A stretch of DNA of 52,181 nucleotides, taken from assembly GCF_002419815.1 (NCBI RefSeq), contig NZ_DIGV01000048.1, positions 1 through 52,181 of the forward strand, in the 5' to 3' direction. The notes under the pieces are model-generated. The model ran no database searches and was not told the origin of the DNA. It was given only the letters and a program-made list of their open reading frames with translations. Below are positions 42,499 to 50,684 of this stretch, in pieces. Position numbers and translations under genes: made by a program. The first letter of the stretch is position 1. Every line of letters begins with the position of its first letter. The DNA comes from Brevundimonas sp. UBA5713 (GTDB lineage: Bacteria > Pseudomonadota > Alphaproteobacteria > Caulobacterales > Caulobacteraceae).

Positions 42499-43338
42499 TT
42501 AAACCGCGCCTTCGGTGGGCCGGATGGCCACTTCCTCGGGCGTGCGAAGATCGACCCGGGCAAAGCCCAGATCCAGAAGTCGTTCTCTTTGGTCCAGCGC
42601 ATCCAGACGGATGAGGGCCGAATCCTGATCCACAGCCGGAAGCTGGATCAGCGAACCGTCCTTGAGACGCAGGTCCCAGCGGCGTTCGTCCACGCGTACC
42701 AGAGCATCCACGCGGGTCATCAGGCGCGGGCGCTGTCGCAACAGCGGCAGGATGTCGGCTGCGGCCTGATCGGCACCCTTGCCGACGATCAGCGGCAGTT
42801 CGGGATAACGACCGGGATCAGCCCCGTCGATCACCAGCCCGCTGGCGTCGATCACATGGGCGCGCCCATCCACCTGCCAAACGGCCAGACGATTATGCTC
42901 TTTAACGTCCACGATGATGGTGTCGGGCAACAGGCGGATGACGCGGGCTTCCTTCACCCACCCCACCTGTTCGACATTCTGGCGGATACCGTCCAGATCG
43001 AGGCTGACGATGGCCTGGTTCTGGCGCAGGTTGACGGCGCGCTGGATCGGACCCAGCGCCTCGGGCGAGGCGCCGGTGACATGCACCTGACGCAGCTTCA
43101 GCCCCATGCCGATAGTGACCGCATCGAACTTTTCGACAGCGGCAGTCGAGATACGCTCTGCGCGCGCGCCCGTGGCCATAATCACACCGATCAGGGCCAC
43201 GCCGCCGATGAGGCTGGCGACGATCAGCTTGGGCGAGAGGTCCAGACGCCCGACGGCATCCATGCGGCCGCTGGGCGCGCCACGTTTGGCGCTCCCTTTA
43301 CCCGACTGTCGCTTTCCGCCCCGTACTACCGCCGGCAT
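42499..43338 (-). CDS. ftsQ: Cell division protein FtsQ
   Basis: FtsQ is a bitopic divisome protein linking early and late division proteins. The product (279 residues) has a basic cytoplasmic tail, one membrane helix (about 44-60, LIVASLIGGVALIGVIM), a POTRA domain (LRQVHVTGASPEALGPIQRA) and the FtsQ beta domain (GWVKEARVIRLLPDTIIVDV). ATG at 43338 is chosen because GGAGG lies 7 nt upstream; the frame is open to a GTG at 43359. It overlaps the end of ddl by 13 nt, so the two are coupled. Confidence 0.93.
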   Translation of the reverse strand: MPAVVRGGKRQSGKGSAKRGAPSGRMDAVGRLDLSPKLIVASLIGGVALIGVIMATGARAERISTAAVEKFDAVTIGMGLKLRQVHVTGASPEALGPIQRAVNLRQNQAIVSLDLDGIRQNVEQVGWVKEARVIRLLPDTIIVDVKEHNRLAVWQVDGRAHVIDASGLVIDGADPGRYPELPLIVGKGADQAAADILPLLRQRPRLMTRVDALVRVDERRWDLRLKDGSLIQLPAVDQDSALIRLDALDQRERLLDLGFARVDLRTPEEVAIRPTEGAV

Positions 43339-44261
43339 GAAGCGTCCTCCACCAACCACCGAACCAGAGAGCGATAATCCATGCCCGCATGGGCCGCCTG
43401 CTCGGGGGCGAGCGAGGTCGGGGTCATGCCGGGCTGGGTGTTCACCTCCAGCAAGACAAGAACATCGTTAACGTCGTCATAACGGAAATCGGAACGCGAC
43501 ACCCCGCGGCAGTCCAGTGCAGCGTGGGCGGCCTCTGCCATTCGTAAAGCCTTGTCAAAGACATGCTGAGGCAGGGGCGCAGGCAGGATGTGGACAGAGC
43601 CGCCAGCGGTATATTTGGCCTCATAGTCATAGAAGCCGCGCGTCGAGGTGATCTCTGTGACGGTCAGTGCACGGGGTCCCTCGGCCTCGCCCAGCACGGC
43701 GACGGCCAGTTCCTTACCGGGAATGAACGGCTCCACCAGAATATGGCGACCGTGGCGTTCCTGTTCGGTGCCGATTTCCGCCACCGGCGCATCGCCTTCT
43801 TTGACGATGTGCACACCGACCGAAGACCCGTCACGGTTCGGCTTGGCGACATAGGGGGTTGGCATCACGTGACGGCTGGCGACCTCATTGCGATCAAACA
43901 GACCGCCACCGGGTACCGTAATCCCTGCCTGTTGCAGCACAGCCTTGGTGCGATGCTTGTCCATCGCCAGCGCCGAGGCCATGACGCCTGAATGGGTGTA
44001 GGGAATCTCGAGCGTTTCCAGAATACCCTGAACGCAGCCGTCCTCGCCCCATGCACCGTGCAGAGCGTTGAAGACAACGTCGGGTTTCAATTCCCCCAGC
44101 ACCTGCGCCAGATCGTGACCGGCATCCACGCGGCTGACCTTGGCCACCTGCCCCTCGAGGGCGTCCGCGCACATGGCACCGGAATCCAGCGAGACCTCGC
44201 GTTCCGATGAGATGCCGCCCATCAGGACAGCGACGTGTAGGGATTCAAGAGGCGCGTGCAT
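43326..44261 (-). CDS. ddl: D-alanine--D-alanine ligase
   Basis: Ddl joins two D-alanines with ATP for the peptidoglycan stem. The 311-residue ATP-grasp enzyme shows the N-terminal VAVLMGGISSEREVSLDSG, the substrate segment LHGAWGEDGCVQGILE, the ATP-binding AKPNRDGSSVGVHIV and the metal-binding EVNTQPGMTPTS near the C-terminus. It overlaps ftsQ by 13 nt and is separated from murB by 135 nt that hold a GGTTAACC palindrome (44304-44311) and a hairpin, so a promoter for ddl-ftsQ-ftsA may lie there. Confidence 0.96.
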   Translation of the reverse strand: MHAPLESLHVAVLMGGISSEREVSLDSGAMCADALEGQVAKVSRVDAGHDLAQVLGELKPDVVFNALHGAWGEDGCVQGILETLEIPYTHSGVMASALAMDKHRTKAVLQQAGITVPGGGLFDRNEVASRHVMPTPYVAKPNRDGSSVGVHIVKEGDAPVAEIGTEQERHGRHILVEPFIPGKELAVAVLGEAEGPRALTVTEITSTRGFYDYEAKYTAGGSVHILPAPLPQHVFDKALRMAEAAHAALDCRGVSRSDFRYDDVNDVLVLLEVNTQPGMTPTSLAPEQAAHAGMDYRSLVRWLVEDASCRR

Positions 44262-44365
44262 GAGACAATCCGAAGACTAGCCTCCCCCTATCGCCTCAAT
44301 AGGGTTAACCACTTGGAAACGATAGGCCCCAGCGGCTCCTGCCACGCTTAAAAAAGTGCATTAAC

Positions 44366-44388
44366 GGGGGATGTTTTTTATCCCCCGC
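44366..44388 (-). terminator. Hairpin after murB, possible terminator
   Basis: CGGGGGAT and ATCCCCCG form a perfect 8-bp stem with a 7-nt T/A-rich loop, directly after the murB stop. No T-run follows immediately on the minus strand, so it may be only a partial terminator or a stability element. Confidence 0.5.
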
Positions 44389-44396
44389 CCGCAGGC

Positions 44397-45308
44397 TCAG
44401 CCCGGTCGCCCGATGCGCTTGATTTCCCAGCTCAGTTGCACGCCGGTCTTGGAAAATACGTCCTGACGCACGGTCTCGCCCAGCCCTTCGAGGTCTGCTG
44501 CGGTCGCCTCGCCGGGGTTAATCATGAAGTTGGAGTGCAGTTCGCTGAACTTGGCACCGCCGCCGGTCATCTTGAACAGCTTTCCGCGCCAGCCCGCCTC
44601 GTCGACCAGCTTCCACGAAGAGTGGCCCTCGGGGTTTTTAAAGGTCGAGCCGCCCGTCTTTTCACGGATCGGTTGCGTCTTTTCTCGGCGCGCGGTGATT
44701 TCGGCGATGCGGGCGGCGACAGCCTCGGGCTCATCAGCCGTGCCCTGATAGGTCGCCTCGATCCAGATGATGTCCGCAGGCGCATTGGCGTGGCGGTAGG
44801 TATAGCCGAACTGGTCGACCGTCATTTGTACCTTCTCGCCCTTGCGGTTCACGCCGCGCGCAGACACCAGAACGTCCTTGGTCTCCGAGCCATAGCACCC
44901 CGCATTCATGGTCAGCGCGCCGCCTATGGAGCCGGGAATACCGGCATAGAACTCCAGCCCCGCAATACCGGCCTTGGCCGAGGCGCGCGCCACCATGGAA
45001 TCCAGTGCCCCCGCACCGGCAGTGACGGTCAGGCCATCGGCGACCACCTGCCCCCACGCACGGCCTGCCAGACGGATGACCACACCGGGCATGCCGCCGT
45101 CGCGCACAATCAGGTTCGAGCCGACGCCGAAAGTATAGACCGGCACGTCCTCGGGCAGAGCTTTCAGGAAGTCGATCAGGTCGTCTTCATCGGCCGGAAT
45201 GAACAGCGCGTCCGCCGCCCCGCCCACGCGGAACCACGTATAGGGGGCCAGTTGTTCGTTCAGCAGCAGCTTGCCGCGCACGGTCGGAAGGGTGTCAGTC
45301 CAAGACAT
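44397..45308 (-). CDS. murB: UDP-N-acetylenolpyruvoylglucosamine reductase MurB
   Basis: MurB reduces UDP-GlcNAc-enolpyruvate to UDP-MurNAc with FAD and NADPH. The 303 residues match the shorter type II enzymes: FAD-binding YTFGVGSNLIVRDGG, AGIPGSIGGALTMNAGCYG, the catalytic serine segment KTGGSTFKNPEG, and the C-terminal glutamate in SWEIKRIG. GGAG lies 6 nt before its ATG. It follows murC after 14 nt. Confidence 0.96.
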   Translation of the reverse strand: MSWTDTLPTVRGKLLLNEQLAPYTWFRVGGAADALFIPADEDDLIDFLKALPEDVPVYTFGVGSNLIVRDGGMPGVVIRLAGRAWGQVVADGLTVTAGAGALDSMVARASAKAGIAGLEFYAGIPGSIGGALTMNAGCYGSETKDVLVSARGVNRKGEKVQMTVDQFGYTYRHANAPADIIWIEATYQGTADEPEAVAARIAEITARREKTQPIREKTGGSTFKNPEGHSSWKLVDEAGWRGKLFKMTGGGAKFSELHSNFMINPGEATAADLEGLGETVRQDVFSKTGVQLSWEIKRIGRPG

Positions 45309-45322
45309 GGCAGTCTCCGATC

Positions 45323-46762
45323 TTAAGCGATGGCTTCGAGCTGGGCCGGCAGGGCGTAGGCCCAGGAGGTGATGTCACCGGCACCGAGACAGACGACCAG
45401 ATCACCCGGCTTGGCCTCGTCGCGGATCACCTGCGCCAGCGTATCGGCGCTTTCCAGCGCAGCCACATGGCGGTGACCGAACTGTTTGATGCCGCTGACA
45501 AGTGCGTGTTTGTCGACGCCTTCGATGGGCTGTTCACCTGCCGGATAGACATCGGCGACCAGCACGCTGTCCGCGTCCATAAAGCAGGTCGAGAAGTCCG
45601 ACATCAGGTCGCGCAGACGGGTGAAACGGTGCGGCTGCACCACCGCGATAACGCGGCCCGATTGATCGGCATTTTGTACAACCTGACGCGCGGCCTTCAG
45701 CACGGCGGCGATTTCGACAGGGTGATGGCCATAGTCATCGATGATGCGCACGCCATGGGCAAAACCGGTGGTGGTGAAGCGGCGCTTCACGCCGCCAAAG
45801 CTGGCAAGGCCCGTACGGATGCCCTCGTCGTCCACGCCGACTTCGCGGGCGACAGAAATGGCAGCCAGAGCGTTCGAGACATTGTGCCAACCGGCCATCG
45901 GCAGGCGTACGCCATCGATGCGGATATCTTCGTCGCTGGCGTGGGAACTGCGGATCACGACATCGAAGGTCGAGCCATCAGGGTCCATCTGCACATTCTC
46001 GGCGCGGACCATGGCCTGCGGGTTCAGGCCATAGGTGATCAGGCGACGATTGACGATCTGGGCTGCCAGCTTCTGCACTTCGGGGTGATCGAGGCAAACC
46101 ACGCCAAAACCATAGAAGGGCGTGTCCTCGATAAAGTCGCGGAATGCCTTCTTAACGGCTTCAAAGTCGCCGTAGTGGTCCAGATGCTCCGGATCGATGT
46201 TGGTGATCATCGCCACGGTACATTTCAGACGCAGGAAAGAGCCGTCCGACTCATCGGCCTCGACGACGATCCAGTCGCCGTCGCCCACCTTGGCATTGGT
46301 GCCATAGGCGTTGATGATGCCGCCATTGACCACGGTCGGGTCGAGGTTGCCGGCGTCCAACAGAGCCGCGACCATCGAAGTCGTGGTCGTCTTGCCGTGG
46401 GTGCCGCCGACGCCGATCGAGAACTGCAGGCGCATCAACTCGGCCAGCATCTCTGCGCGGCGCACCACCGGAATGCGGCGTTCGCGCGCTTCGACCATCT
46501 CGGGATTATCGGCCTTGACTGCCGTCGAATAGACGACCGCCGAAACGCCCTCGGTGATGTGGGCGGCGTCGTGGCCGATGTAGATGCGCGCACCCAGCTT
46601 TTCGAGGCGCTCGGTATTGGCGCTGGCCTTGGCGTCCGAGCCCTGCACCTGATAGCCGATTTTCAGCATGATTTCGGCAATGCCGCTCATGCCAATGCCG
46701 CCGATACCGACGAAGTGGACGGGGCCAAGGGCGAACGGGACGGGACGAAGACGACGGATCAT
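45323..46762 (-). CDS. murC: UDP-N-acetylmuramate--L-alanine ligase MurC
   Basis: MurC adds L-alanine to UDP-MurNAc. The 479-residue ligase shows the UDP-binding domain (VHFVGIGGIGMSGIAEIML), the ATP-binding P-loop GVGGTHGKTTTTSM, EADESDGSF, the metal-binding histidine region NIDPEHLDHYGDF and the C-terminal DDYGHHPVEIAAVL. It is the first gene of the murC-murB-ddl-ftsQ-ftsA block on the minus strand. murG and ftsW, often upstream, are not here: ccrM lies divergently instead. Confidence 0.97.
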   Translation of the reverse strand: MIRRLRPVPFALGPVHFVGIGGIGMSGIAEIMLKIGYQVQGSDAKASANTERLEKLGARIYIGHDAAHITEGVSAVVYSTAVKADNPEMVEARERRIPVVRRAEMLAELMRLQFSIGVGGTHGKTTTTSMVAALLDAGNLDPTVVNGGIINAYGTNAKVGDGDWIVVEADESDGSFLRLKCTVAMITNIDPEHLDHYGDFEAVKKAFRDFIEDTPFYGFGVVCLDHPEVQKLAAQIVNRRLITYGLNPQAMVRAENVQMDPDGSTFDVVIRSSHASDEDIRIDGVRLPMAGWHNVSNALAAISVAREVGVDDEGIRTGLASFGGVKRRFTTTGFAHGVRIIDDYGHHPVEIAAVLKAARQVVQNADQSGRVIAVVQPHRFTRLRDLMSDFSTCFMDADSVLVADVYPAGEQPIEGVDKHALVSGIKQFGHRHVAALESADTLAQVIRDEAKPGDLVVCLGAGDITSWAYALPAQLEAIA

Positions 46763-46877
46763 AAACGCCTCATAGACCCGTCCGGCGTGCGTGCGAAGTC
46801 TCCGACAGGCGAACGGCTGGGGAAATTAACAAACTGCCGATGGCCGAACATTGTGAACCACCGCCAGGCGAGGCCGT

Positions 46878-46988
46878 ATGAAAATATTTTTTACGGACTC
46901 TGAATCCGCCAAAACCCTTATCCACCGGACTCTTGAGAGTCACAAAGATCAGCGTTTGACTCTGCGAAGAATCGCAAAACCGTTTTGA
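46878..46988 (+). CDS. Possible 36-codon leader ORF upstream of ccrM
   Basis: ATG at 46878 opens a frame of 36 codons (starting MKIFFTDSESAKTL, ending RIAKPF) ending at a TGA, 62 nt before the ccrM start. GAGG lies a few bases upstream. Six GANTC sites fall inside it. It may be a leader peptide or a chance frame; nothing shows it is translated. Confidence 0.25.
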   Translation: MKIFFTDSESAKTLIHRTLESHKDQRLTLRRIAKPF

Positions 46989-47014
46989 TTACCAGCCGTT
47001 AACCACGATGACTC
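46896..47014. promoter_or_regulatory. Cluster of seven GANTC sites in the ccrM promoter region
   Basis: GANTC occurs at 46896 (GACTC), 46902 (GAATC), 46928 (GACTC), 46937 (GAGTC), 46958 (GACTC), 46969 (GAATC) and 47010 (GACTC). GANTC is the CcrM target. A TTAACCA CtrA-like half-site lies at 46999-47005. Methylation of these sites probably feeds back on ccrM transcription and may also affect the divergent murC. Confidence 0.8.
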
Positions 47015-47050
47015 ACCATGCGCCCTCAACACCACAGGGGCCGCGTATTC

Positions 47051-48130
47051 ATGTCCGACATTCAAACCGACGTCATCCTCAGAGGCGACTGCATCGAACG
47101 TTTGAAAGGCCTGCCGGACAAGTCGGTGGACATGGTCTTTGCCGACCCGCCCTATAATCTCCAGCTGGGTGGCGACCTGCTGCGTCCGGACAACTCCAAG
47201 GTCGACGCGGTAGACGACGACTGGGACAAGTTCGACAGCTTCGCCGCCTATGACGCCTTTACCCGTGCCTGGCTGGCCGAATGCCAGCGCGTACTGAAAG
47301 ACGATGGCACGCTGTGGGTCATCGGCAGCTATCACAACATCTTCCGCCTTGGCTCGGCGATGCAGGATCTCGGATTCTGGGTCCTGAACGACATCATCTG
47401 GCGCAAGTCGAACCCGATGCCGAACTTTAAAGGCACGCGTTTCACCAACGCCCACGAGACCCTGATCTGGGCCGCCAAGTCGCGCGACCAAAAGCGCTAT
47501 ACCTTCAACTACGACGCGCTGAAGGTCTTTAACGAAGATACCCAGATGCGTTCGGACTGGACGCTGGCCCTGTGCACCGGCTCGGAGCGTCTGAAGGACG
47601 CTGACGGCAACAAGGCCCACCCGACCCAGAAGCCGGAAGCCCTGCTTCACCGTGTGATCTTGTCGGCCACGCGCGCTGGCGATGTGATCCTCGACCCGTT
47701 CTTTGGCACCGGCACCACGGGTGCGGCAGCCAAGCGTCTGGGCCGTCACTTCATCGGTATCGAGCGCGACGAAACCTATGCCGATCTGGCGCAGGCGCGC
47801 ATCGACGCCGTGATCCCCGCTGCACCGGAAGACCTTCAGATCACCGGCTCCAAGAAGGCCGAACCCAAGGTGCCGTTTGGTGCTCTGGTCGAGGCAGGCC
47901 TGCTGTCGCCGGGTGACAAACTGTACTGCCCCAAGGGCGAGCGCGAGGCCCGCGTGCGTGCCGATGGCTCGCTGGTGTCCGGCTCGCTGACCGGCTCGAT
48001 CCACAAACTGGGGGCCCTGCTGGAGAATGCTCCGGCCTGCAACGGCTGGACCTACTGGCGCATCAAGACCGATCAGGGCCTGCGCCCGATCGACGCCCTG
48101 CGCGCCGAAATCCGCGCAGGCATGCAGTAA
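47051..48130 (+). CDS. ccrM: Cell-cycle adenine DNA methyltransferase CcrM
   Basis: CcrM methylates the adenine in GANTC late in the cell cycle. With the ATG at 47051 the protein has 359 residues, practically the length of Caulobacter CcrM. It shows the catalytic FADPPYNLQLGG (DPPY at 32-35), the target-recognition part (RKSNPMPNFKGTRFTNAHET), the SAM motif LDPFFGTGTTGAAAKRLG and the C-terminal DNA-binding domain (GSIHKLGALLENAPACNGWT). The frame is open 11 codons further upstream, but family homology starts at MSDIQTDVIL. A terminator follows. Confidence 0.97.
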   Translation: MSDIQTDVILRGDCIERLKGLPDKSVDMVFADPPYNLQLGGDLLRPDNSKVDAVDDDWDKFDSFAAYDAFTRAWLAECQRVLKDDGTLWVIGSYHNIFRLGSAMQDLGFWVLNDIIWRKSNPMPNFKGTRFTNAHETLIWAAKSRDQKRYTFNYDALKVFNEDTQMRSDWTLALCTGSERLKDADGNKAHPTQKPEALLHRVILSATRAGDVILDPFFGTGTTGAAAKRLGRHFIGIERDETYADLAQARIDAVIPAAPEDLQITGSKKAEPKVPFGALVEAGLLSPGDKLYCPKGEREARVRADGSLVSGSLTGSIHKLGALLENAPACNGWTYWRIKTDQGLRPIDALRAEIRAGMQ

Positions 48131-48164
48131 GGGTTAAGGGCGGCGCATCGCCCGAAACTGCCAA

Positions 48165-48196
48165 GGGCCGCGCCGATAAGGTGCGGTCCTTTTTTT
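48165..48196 (+). terminator. Terminator of ccrM
   Basis: GGGCCGCGCC and GGTGCGGTCC form a 10-bp stem (two G-T pairs) followed by a run of eight T, 35 nt after the ccrM stop. Confidence 0.92.
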
Positions 48197-48247
48197 CTTT
48201 CGCGCATCGTCCCCTCGTCCTCAGCAAAAGCAGGGAATGGAAAGCGC

Positions 48248-49279
48248 CTAGGCCAACGCCCGCTCCAGCGCCTTTTTGAACACGGTCGGCAAGGAGGCCA
48301 GCGCCTCGCCCTCCTCCATCCAGATCAGCGAGGGGTCATCCGCACGCCCCGTCGCCACATAGGCCGTCAGGTCCAGCGAGAAATGGGTGAAGACGTGGTT
48401 GATCGTGCCCGCCTCGACCCAGTCCGCCTTGAACGGCGGATCATAGGCAGGAGCCGCCGACCAGTCCGATCCCACCAGCCCCAGCATACCGCCCAGCAGG
48501 CCCTTCTCTGGCCTGCGCACCAGCCCCACCCTGCCCTTGTCGTCACGCAGCACGAACACATGGCCATAGCGGTGTGGGCGCTCAGCCTTTTTGGCCTTGC
48601 GCGGATAGGACTGCGGGTCGCCTTCCTTATAGGCGGCGCATCCAAACGACAGCGGGCACTGTTCGCACAGAGGCGATTTTGGACGGCACACCCGCGCGCC
48701 AAGGTCCATCAGCGCCTGAGGCCAGTCACCGGGTCGATGATCGGTCACGAACAGGCCCGCCAGTCGCTTTAGCTCGGGACGGGCCGAAGGCACTTCGACC
48801 TTTACCGCGAACAGGCGGCTCATGACCCGCTCGACATTGCCATCCACCACATTGGCCGGACGGCCAAAGGCGATGGCGGCCACCGCCGCTGCCGTATAGG
48901 CTCCCACGCCTTTCAGCGTCAGCAGTTCGGCCTCGGTGTCGGGAAAGACGCCGTCGTGGTCATGCGCCACCATACGGGCACCGGCCAGCAGATTTCGGGC
49001 GCGGGCGTAATAGCCCAGCCCCGCCCACGCCGCCATGACATCGGCGTCCTCGGCGGCGGCCAGATCGCTGACGGTCGGCCAGCGCTCGGTGAACTTATGA
49101 AAATAGGGAGCCGCATGAACCGTGGTGGTCTGCTGCAACATGATCTCCGACAGCCAGACCCGATAGGGATCGGTGCGCACCTTCTCCCCCGGCGGCGCGC
49201 GCCAAGGCAGGTCACGCGCGTGCGCGTCATACCAGTCCAGCAGGGCCGAGCGCAGTTTGGCGATGTCAGCGGATTTCAT
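48248..49279 (-). CDS. mutY: A/G-specific adenine glycosylase MutY
   Basis: MutY removes adenine opposite 8-oxoguanine. The 343-residue enzyme has E45 (LSEIMLQQT), a helix-hairpin-helix (LLTLKGVGAYTAAAVAAIAF), the catalytic D146 (ANVVDGNVERV), an Fe-S cluster C198-x6-C205-x2-C208-x5-C214, and a Nudix-like C-terminal domain that reads 8-oxoG. It is divergent from the DUF721 gene with 82 nt between. The convergent ccrM has its terminator before it. Confidence 0.96.
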   Translation of the reverse strand: MKSADIAKLRSALLDWYDAHARDLPWRAPPGEKVRTDPYRVWLSEIMLQQTTTVHAAPYFHKFTERWPTVSDLAAAEDADVMAAWAGLGYYARARNLLAGARMVAHDHDGVFPDTEAELLTLKGVGAYTAAAVAAIAFGRPANVVDGNVERVMSRLFAVKVEVPSARPELKRLAGLFVTDHRPGDWPQALMDLGARVCRPKSPLCEQCPLSFGCAAYKEGDPQSYPRKAKKAERPHRYGHVFVLRDDKGRVGLVRRPEKGLLGGMLGLVGSDWSAAPAYDPPFKADWVEAGTINHVFTHFSLDLTAYVATGRADDPSLIWMEEGEALASLPTVFKKALERALA

Positions 49280-49361
49280 ACCCGTCCCATAGCCGCTTTA
49301 TTCATCATCGGCAGCCCATCTTGCCATCGGCAGAGGCGCAACTTTGGCCTATAGTATCGGC

Positions 49362-49937
49362 ATGCGTCGCAGACCCCTGCCCACCGAAGAAGAAGCGCGC
49401 CAGATTCTGGCCCAACGCAAGACGCGTCCGCCCATGCGTCCTCCGCCGCGCGCGGGTCGCCAGCTGGCCCCCTTCATCAAGAAGCTGGACGAACAGTTTG
49501 GCCGTGGTGCCTCCGCGCTGGAGGCCCGCTGGGTCGAGATTGTGGGCGACCGGCTGGCCCGCGTGTGCCGTCCGATGAAGCTGGTTAAAGGCCGCGGGAA
49601 CGCCGGTGGCGTGCTGGAGTTGCGCGTCGTCGGTCCTGCCGCCCTGCTGGTCCAGCACCAGACGCAGGATATCGTCGATCGGGTGAACCTGTTCCTCGGC
49701 TCAAAGGCCGTCGAAAAGCTGCGGATTTCGCAAGGTCCGATCAAGCCGCTGCCCCACAGCAGCGCGGCCCCCAAATCGCCCAAGCGCCCGCCGCTTCCGC
49801 CCATGCCTCCAGCGGCCGAAGCCGAACTGAGCCAACAGCTGGAACAGGTGCCCGACGCGCTGAAATCAGCTCTGATGAAGCTGGGTCGAGCGGCCATGGC
49901 GCGAACGGCCGAACAGGGCGATGATCCTTATCGTTGA
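49362..49937 (+). CDS. DUF721/DciA-family protein
   Basis: This 191-residue basic protein has the DUF721 (DciA-like) domain: FIKKLDEQFGRGASALEARW, VEIVGDRLARVCRPMKL, GGVLELRVVGPAALLVQHQ. DciA is the ancestral loader of the replicative helicase DnaB. A proline-rich linker and a C-terminal helix follow. Whether this copy acts as the loader is not proven. The ATG at 49362 is preferred; a TTG six codons earlier is also in frame. It is linked with mutY, thioredoxins and smc, as in other alphaproteobacteria. Confidence 0.85.
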   Translation: MRRRPLPTEEEARQILAQRKTRPPMRPPPRAGRQLAPFIKKLDEQFGRGASALEARWVEIVGDRLARVCRPMKLVKGRGNAGGVLELRVVGPAALLVQHQTQDIVDRVNLFLGSKAVEKLRISQGPIKPLPHSSAAPKSPKRPPLPPMPPAAEAELSQQLEQVPDALKSALMKLGRAAMARTAEQGDDPYR

Positions 49938-50041
49938 CAAATTCACGGCGCTCTGTTTGCCGTACACCGAACACAGTGCGTCCTGACGCTCAGTCGCCCG
50001 CACATCCAAAAGCGTTACTCTTGACGATCGAGGTCTGATCC

Positions 50042-50674
50042 ATGGCTCCCACCTTTAAGTTTTCGGCCATGAGCCGTCGCGCCGCCCTCACCGCCGCCGC
50101 TCTGGCCGCCATGGCGACCGTCGCGGGCTGCTCGCCCAAGGGCGCTACCTCGGCCGAGGGCGACATGGCCAAGGGCGCGGCCGAAGGGGCCAAGGTCACC
50201 GTCGTGGAATATGCCTCGATCACCTGCGGTGCCTGCGCCGCGTGGAACGAGCAGGTCTGGCCGGAATTCAAGACCAAGTACGTGGACAACAACAAGGTCC
50301 GCTTTGTCTTCCGCGAATTCCCGACCCCGCCGCAAGACGTGGCCGTCGCAGGCTTCCTGATCGCCCGCTGCGCCGGTGAGGACAAATATTTCGACGTGAT
50401 CCACGACATCATGGCTGCCCAGCGCGAGTGGCAGGCCGGCGTGTCGCCGCGCGTCACCTTGAACCGTATCGGTCAGGCCGCTGGCCTTAGCACCGAGCAG
50501 ATCGACGCCTGCGTGCGTGACAAGGACGCCATCGCCGCCATGGAAGAGCGTATCCGCGCCGGTGTGTCGGCGGGCGTTCAAGGCACCCCGACCTTCATGG
50601 TCAATGGGGTGAAGGTGAACGATCCTTCGCTGGCAGGTCTGTCGGCTGTGATCGACGCCGAGCTGGCCAAGTAA
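50042..50674 (+). CDS. DsbA-like thiol oxidoreductase, lipoprotein
   Basis: This 210-residue protein has a thioredoxin-fold DsbA domain (Thioredoxin_4 type) with the redox motif C62-G-A-C65 in SITCGACAAW and the cis-proline loop GVQGTPTFMVNG. The N-terminus has SRRAALTAAALAAM followed by a lipobox with C30 (TVAGC), so it may be a Tat- or Sec-exported lipoprotein. It should act on periplasmic cysteines. It is paired with a second DsbA-like gene 10 nt downstream and followed by smc. Confidence 0.9.
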   Translation: MAPTFKFSAMSRRAALTAAALAAMATVAGCSPKGATSAEGDMAKGAAEGAKVTVVEYASITCGACAAWNEQVWPEFKTKYVDNNKVRFVFREFPTPPQDVAVAGFLIARCAGEDKYFDVIHDIMAAQREWQAGVSPRVTLNRIGQAAGLSTEQIDACVRDKDAIAAMEERIRAGVSAGVQGTPTFMVNGVKVNDPSLAGLSAVIDAELAK

Positions 50675-50684
50675 GGTGATGCCG

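Noticed and set aside
45467..46903. A 478-codon plus-strand frame over murC
   Set aside because: It is a shadow of murC; no ribosome binding site or domain is seen.
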